Assembly (NCBI RefSeq): GCF_900182915.1 | Contig: NZ_FXUG01000013.1 | Location: 124,001 to 188,000 of the forward strand | Source: Neorhodopirellula lusitana | Lineage (GTDB): Bacteria; Planctomycetota; Planctomycetia; Pirellulales; Pirellulaceae | Length of the DNA stretch: 64,000 nt | Reading direction: 5' to 3' | Shown: positions 44,501 to 53,933 of the stretch, in pieces | How the letters are laid out: each line of letters starts with the position of its first letter | Position numbering within the stretch: the stretch's first letter is position 1 | Notes under the pieces: generated by a model | What the model was told of the DNA's origin: nothing | Databases searched by the model: none | Seen by the model: the letters and a program-made list of their open reading frames with translations, nothing else | Translations under genes and position numbers: made by a program

Positions 44501-47500
44501 CTTTGGCGAGGTAAACCTGCGCGGTTCGCTGGGCATCACAGACGTCTCGTTCGAGTTCGCTATCGATGATGCGTTGTGGAATGCGACCTTGGGAAGCAAG
44601 TGCCCAGATGTCGATGATGTTGCCGGTGCCTTGGAGATCACCACGTTGTAAGGCTGACTGGTAGTTGATTCGTGCCAGTTCAACGGCTTGTTTGTACTGG
44701 CCGATACGATAATGCGATGCTGCGCATTGGTATCGAGCGATATGCACTTCCCAAAAATCGCCCGTCCGTTCGAGGATCTCAACGGCTTGGCTGGCCTGTT
44801 CGATACAAGCGTGGTAACGCGAGAACGTGTAGAGGATAATGCTGAGATAACTCCTGGACTGCCCTTGGCCCCAGGTGTCACCCATCTTTTCGCGAAGTCG
44901 CAACGAATTTTTGACGTATCGTGTTCCGCGTTCTTCTAGTCGAAGCAGGGTCATTGCTGGCCCATGGTCTGAGTATAATTTCGCTAGATAGCGAGTGGGC
45001 CTGAACCTTTCAGCGGCATTGATACCGTGCAGGTGTGCCCAGAGGGTGTGGTATTTTCCGCGTGTGTACCAGTATGCGTGCGAGATCTGGCCGTACAACG
45101 ACAGGGCCATCTTTTCCCGCTCGGTAGGATCGCGGTCTTCGCGACCACAGAAGCTAGGGAACAAGGTATTACGAATCTGCTTGGACGCTTCCATCAAAAT
45201 CCTTACCCCTAAGCACAGGTAGGTCTTGCAGACTGGATATCCGAGCAATTTCAGTGAGTCTTCAAAAACAGTGGCAGCGAGATCTTTATTGCCGCGTTTG
45301 AAGTACAGTTCGCCTCGCTTGATGAGGACGCGTGCTTGTTGAAGGTCGGTTTTGGCCGTCTTTTCGGCTCGGTCTAGCCAATCTTGTGCCAGGTCATACT
45401 CACCGACCAACAGTGCAACGTCACTGTTGAGCATTTCGATACGATGTTGAGTCGCTTGATTGGCGTACGCAATCGCGCGGTCAGCAATCTGAAGTTGGAT
45501 CTTGGCGCTATTGAGCGAAAAACTAGCGCGAGCGGTTTCGGCCGCTCGGATCGCATAAGGCAGCGCCTGTTCGTTCAGGTGCGCGGCATCGAAATGGTAG
45601 GCGAGCTTGAAATGTTCGTCGGGTTCGTGCTTTTGCAAGTAACGTCCGATTTGACCGTGCATGCATCGGATGCGGTCCGGTGACATCTCCATTAAAATAG
45701 ATTCACGGATTTTGTCATGGACGAAAGACAGGTTCCGGTCGGGTCGGCTCCATACCAATCGTTGCACCCGAGCGGGGTAGATCGATGCGTGGGCGTCGGC
45801 AAGGCTGACGCCCACTAAGTCGGCCGCAATCTCGAGGTTAAAGTCGCGACCGATCACGGCGGCGGCAACGAGTAGTTCACGCGTGTTGGTGGATAAGCGA
45901 GACAAGCGGTCAACCAAAACTTGGCTTGCATTGTCAGCCGTCTGGAACGAAGCGAGTTTTTCGCTGTCGATTTCCCATGCGTTGCCGTTGCCATTGACGC
46001 GTAATGCATTGGATTCAACCATGCCGCGAAGAACCGCGGAAGCCATGAAGGGGCTACCGCCAGCGAACCGTTGAACGACTTCAATGGCTTGCTTGGGAAG
46101 CTGTCCCGCCATGGATTCTGCTAACTGCTTGACCGCGTGGTTGTCCAGCGGATTCAGGTTCAATTCGGTGGAGAGTTTGAGTTCGGTTCGCAGTTGTTCG
46201 CTGATTCCCTCGTCTGGCCGACTGACGACCAAGAGGAAGCAATGCTTCGAGTCGTGTTCGCAGATGTCGGTCAAGATTCTTGCCGACTGGTCGTCCATCC
46301 ATTGACAGTCGTCCAGGGTGATTGCGACTCCGCGTTCCGGCGTTCCTAATCCAATCACCAAGGCTCGGAAGGCTGACACGATCCGGCCACGCCCCAGTTC
46401 TTCGGGACCCAGGAGCTGTTGGTTTTCCCAACCAAAGGCCTTCGCCAATTGCGGCATCGCCGTGGTCACTTCTTGGCGATAGTCTTCCATGCGTCGTTTG
46501 GTCGTGGCCAACAGGTTGGAATCCGTTGCCAGAACCTTGACCAGTTGATCAATCGCTTGTAGCCAAATCGCGCTGGGCTGTTGAGCGGCTCGTTGGATCG
46601 CACGCCCATGTAGGACCAAGAAGCGTTTTCGAGAGGCGATGCGTGTTAGTTCATTGACGATCCTTGTCTTACCCATCCCTGACTCGCTACGCAGCAGCAC
46701 TTTCTGGTAGCCGCCTGTGTGCACTTCGTCCAAGGAGTCTTCGAGTTGTTTTAGTTGTGCGTCTCTTCCGACTAAGGCGGGGTCCATGACATCCACACGG
46801 TGATCGGCCGCGCCAACGACAAAGTCCGTTAGTACGGATTCGTCGTCGAAGGATTGCAGGATCTGATTGACGTCATGTAATGCCGCGCTGGCGCTTTGGT
46901 AACGGTCGCGAGGTTCCTTGCGAACGAGTTTGTCAATCAACTCGATTACGCAGCGAGGTGTCTCGCTGGGGTATCGCTTCGCGTCCGGTTCTGAAGTCAG
47001 GTGCTGGTGAAGCAACTCACTGACATCACCGTCGAATGCGGGTGCACCGGTTAGCGTCGCGTAAAGGATATGCCCGATTGAATACAGGTCGGAGGTTTCG
47101 CCGATGTCATGGTCGAGAATTCCAAGCAGTTCTGGTGAAGCAAAGGATGCACACTCACGAGCGAGGTGATCATTCTTACCAAACAACTCGGGACACCAAA
47201 GTGGAGAGTATCCACAAATGACGGCCTGGCCATCCGGTTTCACAATGATGTTGGATGGGCGGATGTCGCGATGGATGCAGCCGACCGCGTGAACATGCTG
47301 AATCGCGGTGATCAGATCGCTGGCAATCTCCATTGCTCGCCGCGCAGGCAATGCCGCCGACATGAAGAGAGAGACCAGTGGCGTCCCCTGCACATACGGG
47401 TAGACCACTCGCAGCTTCTTTTCGCCAACTTGGAAGTCGATGGGGCTCGAGTAGCTGTCGCACTGGATCGTTGAAGCGAGCCGAGCTTCCGTCTTGAATC

Positions 47501-47678
47501 GTTGGCAATCACTACTCTGAAAGTAGGTTTTGGGAACCTGCCGGATCACAACCTTGCGATTGTCGACGGAGTCTTCCGCCAAGATGCAAGAGACGACGGA
47601 CGTGCCTGAAAGTTCCTCGAGGACGCGATAGCGTACCGGGCAATGAGTTTCGCGGTCGTGTGAAGAATCGGAACTCAC
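41589..47678 (-). CDS. Giant hybrid kinase: Ser/Thr kinase-like, AAA, TPR, GAF, histidine kinase, receiver, HPt
   Basis: A 2029-residue cytoplasmic signalling protein with no signal peptide. Domains in order: Ser/Thr kinase-like (about 10-275); AAA/NACHT-like ATPase with Walker [10 protein letters not shown] (Lys337) and Walker [15 protein letters not shown]; helical TPR-like repeats (about 700-1150); GAF (about 1250-1395); histidine kinase with His1443 in [10 protein letters not shown]-box [14 protein letters not shown] and [12 protein letters not shown]; receiver with phospho-Asp1743 in [11 protein letters not shown] and Lys in LAKP; linker with six-residue ESPLxx repeats (about 1869-1892); HPt with His1959 in [13 protein letters not shown]. 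The layout resembles cyanobacterial HstK and fungal hybrid kinases, with receiver and HPt added. The kinase-like part lacks key residues: VAIK reads VVIR (Arg46) and DFG reads GYS, although HRD (Asp138) is kept, so it may be inactive. Confidence 0.95.
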   Translation of the reverse strand: MSSDSSHDRETHCPVRYRVLEELSGTSVVSCILAEDSVDNRKVVIRQVPKTYFQSSDCQRFKTEARLASTIQCDSYSSPIDFQVGEKKLRVVYPYVQGTPLVSLFMSAALPARRAMEIASDLITAIQHVHAVGCIHRDIRPSNIIVKPDGQAVICGYSPLWCPELFGKNDHLARECASFASPELLGILDHDIGETSDLYSIGHILYATLTGAPAFDGDVSELLHQHLTSEPDAKRYPSETPRCVIELIDKLVRKEPRDRYQSASAALHDVNQILQSFDDESVLTDFVVGAADHRVDVMDPALVGRDAQLKQLEDSLDEVHTGGYQKVLLRSESGMGKTRIVNELTRIASRKRFLVLHGRAIQRAAQQPSAIWLQAIDQLVKVLATDSNLLATTKRRMEDYRQEVTTAMPQLAKAFGWENQQLLGPEELGRGRIVSAFRALVIGLGTPERGVAITLDDCQWMDDQSARILTDICEHDSKHCFLLVVSRPDEGISEQLRTELKLSTELNLNPLDNHAVKQLAESMAGQLPKQAIEVVQRFAGGSPFMASAVLRGMVESNALRVNGNGNAWEIDSEKLASFQTADNASQVLVDRLSRLSTNTRELLVAAAVIGRDFNLEIAADLVGVSLADAHASIYPARVQRLVWSRPDRNLSFVHDKIRESILMEMSPDRIRCMHGQIGRYLQKHEPDEHFKLAYHFDAAHLNEQALPYAIRAAETARASFSLNSAKIQLQIADRAIAYANQATQHRIEMLNSDVALLVGEYDLAQDWLDRAEKTAKTDLQQARVLIKRGELYFKRGNKDLAATVFEDSLKLLGYPVCKTYLCLGVRILMEASKQIRNTLFPSFCGREDRDPTEREKMALSLYGQISHAYWYTRGKYHTLWAHLHGINAAERFRPTRYLAKLYSDHGPAMTLLRLEERGTRYVKNSLRLREKMGDTWGQGQSRSYLSIILYTFSRYHACIEQASQAVEILERTGDFWEVHIARYQCAASHYRIGQYKQAVELARINYQSALQRGDLQGTGNIIDIWALASQGRIPQRIIDSELERDVCDAQRTAQVYLAKGVREFYLEKFDTAAKSFEHALKIAKDSQVSNVYVNSANSWLTSAKRRHLENSIPRSANTRLQMVQELLTSAKSAVAVARQFPNERPHAWREFGAALALVGKERQSRHAFQKSLDYATSQDAVTQHAETLVLYAAYAEEYNWPIDQDELELAKEALQKLQEDDNDVNHGASLSLLNRFDALLAAGRRIATSTLPAQIHDEVLRGANRIVLGEQVFLVFDNDEQELQTSPPGQMYDADIVKQARDAHQTVVCQRGELDLVDCMTESAGIHLCSPIDVNEKTTAFLYVVNRRFATVFGEDDVRIADYLASAAGAALEKADSFQQLHDLNLNLEQKVRDRTASEIARTNELELATQELTETQKDLQLAKTIAEDANKAKSQFLASMSHEIRTPLTGILGFSELLLRGVVTDVQEHESHLQTIHSNGVHLLELLNDILDISKIEADKIQIENVPCNPTQIINDVIASLRSKAIQKGITLDPQIGTSVPKTIYSDPTRLRQILTNLIGNSIKFTHEGGVNVRIESSDPTHLEIAVQDTGIGMPADKLKSVFEPFTQANSTTTRNYGGTGLGLAISKRLAEALDGKLELSSEENVGTTMTLCLNVQCPEPAHSDESPGHDSELSRWQVAATGRPDLTGIRVLITDDCETNRRLMSLLLKDAGAELEIACNGQEALDELQTNHDAYDLVLMDMQMPVMDGYTAAAELRRRGYQRPIIALTANAMTGDETRCREAGCSGYLAKPIDLDALLTSVSTNSLLNNTVSTHAVSPLDGFISNNQNVAPENLDSIPDSVVPATPAEALPATDTPQFHEQSETLAPESPLGPDSPVNHESPLDHESPLNQELQRDHEFDEHTELADIPPAINTIFTYDWRYPFACDLIDRTVDFLPEMLNAYETGDIPSISGRLHQLRGSGGSVGLDGLSEIASRGEKAIKATELDQLYDSLVELQDYIKSAQIEKRDSTFEPVDDFETSSLDQS

Positions 47679-48203
47679 TCGTGCCCCTGTCGCAATGCTT
47701 TTCTAGCCAAGATGGAACTAGGATGCATGGGACCTCGGGGCAGGGGTCACATTCACCTATGGGCAGCACCTATCGCTAATTGCGATTCTAAGAAGTAGTG
47801 CCCAAAGAAATGTAGCGCGCTCTGGTGTGCGCCTCTTCGGGAAAGCAACGGTTTCGAACAAGGCACGCCTGAAAGGATGCCTATTTTGCGTCTCGTTCCG
47901 ATTGCAATTGCTACTACTCGTCCAAGCAGCCTACTCGGGACAGCTTATGTCTCCTGGAATAACGACGCGCAAACACTACTAGGTAACTAGAACATGCTTT
48001 ATCCGTAGCTGCGATGTAAAAGATGCGAAATTTGAGCACCGCCGTTTTGGTGCGAACCGTTTTGCGCTATTGCGCATTGTTGTGCGAGTTTTCGGGCTAT
48101 TGCAGTTTGAGCGATTTTGACGCCCCCGGCTGGCCGACATAAGGATTGTCGTCGATGCATGCGTGTCGTGACTTTTGGGGCACAAGTTGTTTGGGCAAAT
48201 TCG
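47679..48203. other. Divergent promoter region of kinase and FadL-type gene
   Basis: About 525 bases. An AT/GC-mixed stretch near 48050-48110 repeats GCTATTGC or GCGCTATTGC motifs. The plus-strand frame of the next gene stays open upstream to 48117, but that part (Arg/Cys-rich) lacks family character. I recognise no RNA gene or operator here. Confidence 0.5.
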
Positions 48204-49466
48204 ATGAGTAAATTCGGTTGGGCGGGAATGGGATTGATCCTGTTCGCGTTAATGGGTGAGAACGCGTACTCGCAAGGCGTCATTATTTCTTCGGCGGGGC
48301 CGGTTCATCGAGGGATGGGCGGGGCATCAACCGCCGCACCGGTCACTGCCTTAGGTGCGCTCTACTGGAACCCCGCGACGATCAGCGGAATCCAGGGCTC
48401 GGAACTGGAGGTCGGGATCGACGTGCTTTTCACCCAGCACGAAGTGTCGTCCACCGTGGGGCCGTTTAGCGATACGACGGAAGCGGACCCAGGAACTTTT
48501 CCTGTGCCTAACTTTGGATTTGTTCACCGGATCGAAGATTCCCGATGGTCGCTGGGGCTCGGCGTCAACTCGGTCGGCGGTTTCAAAACAAACCTCACCT
48601 CGAGTTCGACCAATCCGGTTTTGATGCCGCAACCCAATGGACTGGGGCAGGTCAGTTCGGAAGCATCGTTTCTGCAGATTGCGCCCGTCGCTTGTTTTGA
48701 GGCTACGGAGCGTCTGTCCATTGCAGCCGGGCCGATCATCACGACGGCACAAGTTGGGATGCAGCCGTTCGTATTTGCATCCGCGAATGGCGATAGCACG
48801 TATTCCGACGGTCGGGCAACGCGTTACCACTGGGGTGGAGGTGCCCAAGCAGGGCTGTTTTACCTGTTGAGCGATAACTGGAATCTGGGGGCGTCGATCA
48901 AGAGCACCGCTTGGATGGAAACGTTTGAGTTTGATGGTGTCGACGAGAATGGTTTGCCGCGTGATTTGACCGCGAAAATTGACCTACCCATGATTGTGTC
49001 AATGGGAGCCGGCTATCTGGGCTGGGAAGATTGGTTGCTGGCGGCGGACCTTCGATTCATTGACTACAGCAATGCCGATGGCTTCGGTGACCGGGCGACT
49101 TACGACGGTACGGGGAAGCTGAACGGGCTGGATTGGAGCAGCGTTTTCGCCTTTGCTTTCGGGGCCCAGAAAGCAGTGACGGATCGTGCGTTCGTGCGGG
49201 TTGGCTATTCCTATAACCAGAATCCGATTCGAAATAGCGAGTCGTTTTACAACGTGGCGACGCCGCTGATCTACGAGCACATTCTTAGTTGCGGCGGATC
49301 ATTCAAACTGAATGAGAAGCTGGCGATCAGCGCGGCCTATTCGCACTACTTTGAAAACACAAGAACGGGGCTGGTGGCGCCTCCGACCGGTGCGATCGCC
49401 GGATCGTCGGTGACCAATACGGTCTCGGCTGACTTCTTGAGCTTCGGCATCGTGATGCAGCAGTAA
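48204..49466 (+). CDS. FadL/OMPP1/TodX-type outer membrane transport protein
   Basis: A 420-residue outer-membrane barrel. The signal peptide (KFGWAGMGLILFALMGENAYS-Q) ends at about residue 22. The N-terminal HRGMGGASTAAPVTALGAL followed by YWNPATISG is the diagnostic FadL opening, with the conserved NPA. Alternating strands continue to the C terminus (KLAISAAYSHYFENTRTGL). Such proteins let hydrophobic molecules such as fatty acids or aromatics across the outer membrane. I chose ATG 48204 because it directly precedes the signal. A strong terminator follows. Confidence 0.92.
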   Translation: MSKFGWAGMGLILFALMGENAYSQGVIISSAGPVHRGMGGASTAAPVTALGALYWNPATISGIQGSELEVGIDVLFTQHEVSSTVGPFSDTTEADPGTFPVPNFGFVHRIEDSRWSLGLGVNSVGGFKTNLTSSSTNPVLMPQPNGLGQVSSEASFLQIAPVACFEATERLSIAAGPIITTAQVGMQPFVFASANGDSTYSDGRATRYHWGGGAQAGLFYLLSDNWNLGASIKSTAWMETFEFDGVDENGLPRDLTAKIDLPMIVSMGAGYLGWEDWLLAADLRFIDYSNADGFGDRATYDGTGKLNGLDWSSVFAFAFGAQKAVTDRAFVRVGYSYNQNPIRNSESFYNVATPLIYEHILSCGGSFKLNEKLAISAAYSHYFENTRTGLVAPPTGAIAGSSVTNTVSADFLSFGIVMQQ

Positions 49467-49493
49467 GCTTGGCGGCATGGCGCGAACACCAAC

Positions 49494-49535
49494 AAAAAAA
49501 GCCCCTGCAAACAACTTGTTTGCAGGGGCTTTTTG
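49494..49535. terminator. Bidirectional terminator between FadL-type gene and tRNA-Ser
   Basis: A perfect 15-bp inverted repeat (AGCCCCTGCAAACAA and its complement, one-base loop) lies between an A-run (49494-49500) and a T-run. It can stop transcripts from both sides: the outer membrane protein (+) and the tRNA (-). Confidence 0.95.
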
Positions 49536-49541
49536 CTTTAG

Positions 49542-49624
49542 CGGAGGACACGAGACTCGAACTCGCAGCCCCTTGCGGGGTACCTCAGTTCCAGTGAGGC
49601 CGCTCACCAATTCGCTTATCCTCC
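49542..49624 (-). tRNA. tRNA-Ser (anticodon GGA)
   Basis: Read on the minus strand: acceptor GGAGGAT/GTCCTCC (last pair T-G), anticodon stem CCTCA/TGAGG with loop CTGGAAC giving anticodon GGA, a long variable arm CCCC-GCAA-GGGG (class II, as for serine), T-arm GCGAG-TTCGAGT-CTCGT, discriminator G, no encoded CCA. The D-arm is short, and position 8 reads A instead of the usual T, which is odd. It sits between a bidirectional terminator and rho. Confidence 0.85.
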
Positions 49625-49706
49625 GGGTGCTTCCGATGGGTGAGTATCGGAAGTTTCGACAGTTTCTATTACCAGCTACTTTTTTGCAACCGGTGTAGGT
49701 TCATGT

Positions 49707-51059
49707 CTAGGCCAGTTTCGCTCCAGAGATCAACTTCAGGAAACCTTCATTGTCGTCAAAGCGACCGAGTTGTTTCGTCAGTTGTTCCATGGCGTCGACA
49801 GGGTGCATCTCGCTGAGAGTTCGCCGCAGCATCGAAACCGTTTCATAGGTTTCTTCGTCCAGCAGCAATTCTTCGCGACGTGTTCCCGACATTGAAATGT
49901 CGATCGCTGGATAGACTCGGCGGTCAGCCAACTTACGATCCAAGACGACTTCCATGTTACCGGTTCCCTTGAACTCTTGGAAAATGGCTTCGTCCATTCG
50001 CGAGTTCGTGTCCACCAAGCAGGTGCCGACAATCGTCAGCGAACCGCCTTCTTGGAAGGCGCGGGCCGTCGCGAAGAGTTTCTTGGGGATGTCCATCGCT
50101 CGAATGTCCAAGCCGCCGGTACCGGTGGCACCGCCGCGACCTGACTTGCCAACCCATTTATTGAAGGCGCGAGCCAGACGGGTAATCGAGTCCAGCATCA
50201 AGAAAACGTCTTGGCCTGATTCGGCGAGTCGTTTCGCTCGGTCGATCGCAAGTTGGCTCAATCGAACATGGCTTTCGATGTCCATGTCCAGACTGCTTGC
50301 AATCACTTCGCCATTGACGATGCTGCGACGCATGTCGGTCACTTCTTCGGGACGTTCGTCGATCAACAGCACCATCAGCTTTAGGTCGGGATGGTTCTTT
50401 GAAATCCCTTCGGCGATGTGCTGGAGCATGATTGTTTTACCGCTACGAGGCGGTGCAACGATCAGTGCTCGCTGGCCTTTGCCCATGGGAGCCAGCAGGT
50501 CGATGACCCGGTTGGTCAGAGGCATTTTGCCGTTTTCGAGCTTCAGTGGCACTTCCGGATTGATCGGCGTCAAGTTATCGAAGTGAGGAGCGTCGATGTA
50601 TTTTTCAGGCGGTGTGCCTTCGACATCAAGAATCTCACGGACCCGTGGTCCTTGTTGCCGCTTCGCCTGTTGCACCATGGTGTGCAGCATGACGCCTTGT
50701 CGAAGCCCGAACTTTTCGACCATCGTGCCCGGCACGAATGGATCGGTTCGTTCGCGAATGTAATTGTTGGTTGGGCTACGCAGAAAACCGTAACCATTGG
50801 GGTGCATTTCAAGGATGCCGGACCACTCTTCCAGTGGTGCATCGCTGACGAAATCGGCTGGTTCTCCGTTGCCACCTTGGCCACCGTTTCCGCCTCCTCC
50901 TCCGCCACCACCGCGTCGTCGACGCCGTGATCGGGGCTTGCTGCCACCACCACCGCTAGGTGCTCCATTGCCGGTACCGCCTCCGTTGCCAGAGCCGTTG
51001 CCGTTTTGAGAGCCGCCATAACCACCCCGGCTGCGAGGTGAACGCTTCTTTTTTGCCAT
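49707..51059 (-). CDS. rho: Transcription termination factor Rho
   Basis: A 450-residue RNA-dependent hexameric ATPase that ends transcripts. The first ~70 residues are Gly/Arg/Lys/Ser-rich (runs of GGGG and RSRRRRR) and replace the usual N-terminal Rho_N helix domain. The cold-shock-like RNA-binding domain starts at about 75 (WSGILEMHPNGYGFLRSP). The ATPase core has Walker A IVAPPRSGKT (Lys208), LMVLLIDERPEEVTDMRRS and the Q-loop/R-loop GKSGRGGATGTGGLD. The C terminus is intact. It is monocistronic, with the tRNA-Ser gene downstream. Confidence 0.97.
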   Translation of the reverse strand: MAKKKRSPRSRGGYGGSQNGNGSGNGGGTGNGAPSGGGGSKPRSRRRRRGGGGGGGGNGGQGGNGEPADFVSDAPLEEWSGILEMHPNGYGFLRSPTNNYIRERTDPFVPGTMVEKFGLRQGVMLHTMVQQAKRQQGPRVREILDVEGTPPEKYIDAPHFDNLTPINPEVPLKLENGKMPLTNRVIDLLAPMGKGQRALIVAPPRSGKTIMLQHIAEGISKNHPDLKLMVLLIDERPEEVTDMRRSIVNGEVIASSLDMDIESHVRLSQLAIDRAKRLAESGQDVFLMLDSITRLARAFNKWVGKSGRGGATGTGGLDIRAMDIPKKLFATARAFQEGGSLTIVGTCLVDTNSRMDEAIFQEFKGTGNMEVVLDRKLADRRVYPAIDISMSGTRREELLLDEETYETVSMLRRTLSEMHPVDAMEQLTKQLGRFDDNEGFLKLISGAKLA

Positions 51060-51860
51060 CTGTCATTCCTGGACCCGCAATAGACGCCCGTGATGGGGTG
51101 ATTCGGTGAAAACATTCGATGGATGTGAGCTAATGTTGTGACCTAAAAACTGTCCACAACGATGCCAAAACATCAAAGTCACCGAGTCGATTGAGGTAAC
51201 CAACAAGAGGAACCGCGTTTGAAAACTGAACGTGAAGTCTGGAGCGATGAGGGTGGCGGTAACACCCTCAAGGCGACTATTGAAGTTCACGAAATTCGAG
51301 AACTTACATCCGTGGCAATTCCTTGCCGAAAGATTCCCATCGAACAAGTGCAGGAAGATGCCTGCATTGCCCCAACGACACCCAATGATCCGTCACCAAA
51401 ACAACCACTCGAAACAGACGATCCCGCTTTGTCGCAAAGACAAATCATGATCAGTGAAAAGAGAGGTGCCGAAAGGCGATGATTCGAATCCCGAGAGGAC
51501 GCCCAGAAACTAAAGGGGCTTGGCCTCACTCTGAAAGCGATTCGGAGTCTTCGGGGGCCATCGTAAGATCAAACGGTGAACAATACAGTCGTGCTGTCGT
51601 CCGCCGTTGAGATATTCACTACTTCCGAAAATATAGGTCTCCGCTGAAGCCTGTCAAGGCAGTTTGGCGGGTTCTTGGCAAAAGAAGTGGCTTGCAGTTT
51701 GCTGCTCAAGCTTCCTTTGTAATCTTTCCCGCTTTCACGAGATTGTCGTTCTTCGCTTGCCAGTTCGCGGCGACCGGGTGATCGGAAATCAACCAGTTTG
51801 GTCGCAAAACCTTCTTTCACTGTCGCTCGGAAAACTCGCCAGTTGCTGTGCCGAGCACAC
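51060..51860. other. Intergenic region upstream of rho
   Basis: About 800 bases that should include the rho promoter at the left end. A plus-strand frame at 51219-51482 (87 codons, starting MKTEREVWSDEGGGNTLK) is weakly plausible: it is acidic and soluble, with no motif and no clear ribosome binding site. The rest shows no repeat or RNA gene that I recognise. Confidence 0.45.
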
Positions 51861-52250
51861 TCAGCCAGCGGAAACTGGGTTTGGGCTGTTCATCTGGACG
51901 GCACTGAATCGTTCGGTCCAACGTAGGCGAGACCAGAGGCTGGGCCGCACTAAATTACGGTCATCGGGTGAAATGGAGTGCAACTTCCCGCGTGCGGTAC
52001 GCAGCACAATGGTGCCGTCGTCGAGGACTTCGTCGACCACCCAAAACTTATCGACGACGTAGGCGTAGGTTTCGCCTTTGCGGTTCGCTTTCACTTCCAC
52101 GGCGCGACGACCTGGATGCGTGCTTCGCTTGCTTTTGCGGTAAATCGCCCAGTCGCCCGCACGCCACTGTGTCGAAAAAACGCCCAAGCTTTGCGTCCAC
52201 AAAGGATGTAGCGTTGGTCGTAAACTGTCGAGAATTGTTTGGTATGACAT
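51861..52250 (-). CDS. Conserved planctomycete hypothetical protein
   Basis: A 129-residue soluble protein. The core GDWAIYRKSKRSTHPGRRA, then YAYVVDKFWVVDEVLDDGTIVLRTARGKLHSISPDD, looks like a small beta-barrel (SH3- or Tudor-like), with conserved Trp, Tyr and Asp-Gly positions. I recognise similar sequences from other planctomycetes but know no function. It stands alone, about 150 bases after the start-side end of the ABC exporter operon. Confidence 0.82.
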   Translation of the reverse strand: MSYQTILDSLRPTLHPLWTQSLGVFSTQWRAGDWAIYRKSKRSTHPGRRAVEVKANRKGETYAYVVDKFWVVDEVLDDGTIVLRTARGKLHSISPDDRNLVRPSLWSRLRWTERFSAVQMNSPNPVSAG

Positions 52251-52403
52251 TGTTGTTTACCTCATGTTTCCGGAGGGGCGTTTCCATCTTCGCCCTGGGA
52301 CAGGTTGACTATTATAGCTGCAATATGGGGGGGCAGGGCAGATTTAGACGCGATGCCGCTCAAATTTGAGTGGAACTGGACGGCTAAGTGCGGTTATTGA
52401 GCG

Positions 52404-53930
52404 TCAAACTCGTTCCCAGCGAATCGCTAGCAATCTGGCCAGAACTAAGAGTGCAAATGCAGTGCCTAACAAGACAGTTAGTTGCGGGCCGAGTTCGCTA
52501 GGGGGCAACCCCCGCCAGAAAACTTTGTCGTAACCGTCGAGTGCCCAAGCGTTGAAGGTCCATAAACCCGCCTCTTGCAGGCTTTCGCTCATCACGTACC
52601 GAGGCACCATTGAGCCGCCCAGAGCACTCATGCTTAAAACCGCCACGACAGATAGGCCGTTGAGTTGCCCACGGCTTGAGCACAGGGTGGCTAAAAAGAG
52701 TCCAAAAGAGGCAGCCGCTGCGGAAGTGGCAACCGTCATGATGGCGAACCCGTCGAGGTGATGCAGCAGATCAAGGCCAAAGACTAGCTGAGCCCAGACG
52801 AACATGACGGTGACTTGAACGCAGCCCAGAAGGGTTAGGTAGAACCACTTGCCTAGCAGCAAATGGTCCATCGTCATTTGAGTTGCCAGTAACCGTTCCA
52901 AGGTTTGGTTCTCGCGTTCTTCCAACAGGACGCCCCCGCCGCTCGTTGCTCCAAACAACAGGAACATGACTGCGATGCCGGCAGCGTAAACACTGACGAC
53001 CGGATTGGATTTGTCTTGGCCGATTAGGTTGACCACCTCGATCTGCGGTGGACCGAGCGCGGGGATCTTCGCGGGAGTTGACCCGGAACTTGGCGTGGAA
53101 TTTGGCGTGGAATTTGGCGTGGAATTTGGCGTGGAATTTGGCGTGGAATTTGGCGTGGAATTTGGCGTGGAATTTGACGCGACGTTTGTTGCGGACGGCA
53201 GTGCATTCTTCTTTGCAACTTGTTCGATGAAGCTGGCGAACTCGGATTCAGCGCCAACGTCGGTTGTCGGTTCAGGAGGTGGAGTGGGCGCGGATGGGTG
53301 CTTGGCTGCGGATTCGCCTTTGGGGTTGCTAGCGTCAGCGGGTTTGAATGGCGTGGCGGATCGGAACGGCGCGGCGGATTTGGCGGCCGTGATCATCATG
53401 GCGCGGCTCAGTAGAGCCGTGACCACTTGGCTGGCGACTTGGTCAGACGCATCGTTGAGGAGTTCGGCAGACACGGTGCCGTCTGTTTCCTTCAAAACGA
53501 CGGCGATCGTGGCAGTGCCGCGGCGCACCATGGTCTCGGCCGTCGAGCGGTCGACGGTGTCGCCCTCTTTGGCACCGCGGATGATCTTTAAGCCTTCGCT
53601 GTCGCGGAGTTGATCGAGGATTCGGCTGGTCGCATTTGGGGCGGTCGCAGTTGGGATGCCTGGTTCGGGTGTGTGCTGGCCGGCGTGTTCGCTGGGGGAA
53701 CCGGTTGTTTCGGGTGCAGAGTCTGGTGCGCCCGCATTGCTCGCCAGTTGGTAGGGAGCGATTGATTCGTTGACCAGTGCGATTTTGACACGCGGTGTTG
53801 AGCCGACGCCTCGCGTGAAGATCAATGCAAAGATTGTGAAGAACGCGATGGGAACCACAAACGTCAACAACCACTCGATGCGGTTGTGCCGCAATCTTCG
53901 CAGGTGGATTTCGATGACTTGCCAGATCAT
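52404..53930 (-). CDS. ABC-2 type transporter permease
   Basis: A 508-residue inner-membrane permease. One N-terminal helix (IEWLLTFVVPIAFFTIFALIF) is followed by a large extracytoplasmic loop of about 270 residues, then five further helices (VYAAGIAVMFLLFGATSGGGVL; TLLGCVQVTVMFVWAQLVFG and others) with the ERENQTLERLLATQMT coupling segment. This is the ABC2/YhgE-type order. The loop includes seven tandem NSTP units. It starts three bases after the ATPase gene and forms an exporter with it. Substrate unknown; drugs, lipids or polymers are options. Confidence 0.93.
   Translation of the reverse strand: MIWQVIEIHLRRLRHNRIEWLLTFVVPIAFFTIFALIFTRGVGSTPRVKIALVNESIAPYQLASNAGAPDSAPETTGSPSEHAGQHTPEPGIPTATAPNATSRILDQLRDSEGLKIIRGAKEGDTVDRSTAETMVRRGTATIAVVLKETDGTVSAELLNDASDQVASQVVTALLSRAMMITAAKSAAPFRSATPFKPADASNPKGESAAKHPSAPTPPPEPTTDVGAESEFASFIEQVAKKNALPSATNVASNSTPNSTPNSTPNSTPNSTPNSTPNSTPSSGSTPAKIPALGPPQIEVVNLIGQDKSNPVVSVYAAGIAVMFLLFGATSGGGVLLEERENQTLERLLATQMTMDHLLLGKWFYLTLLGCVQVTVMFVWAQLVFGLDLLHHLDGFAIMTVATSAAAASFGLFLATLCSSRGQLNGLSVVAVLSMSALGGSMVPRYVMSESLQEAGLWTFNAWALDGYDKVFWRGLPPSELGPQLTVLLGTAFALLVLARLLAIRWERV
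53090..53175 (-). repeat. Seven tandem 12-bp repeats encoding NSTP
   Basis: The plus strand reads GTGGAATTTGGC repeatedly about seven times, in frame inside the permease gene. Each unit encodes Asn-Ser-Thr-Pro. The units are almost identical, which suggests recent slippage and a copy number that may vary between strains. Confidence 0.93.
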
Positions 53931-53933
53931 GCT

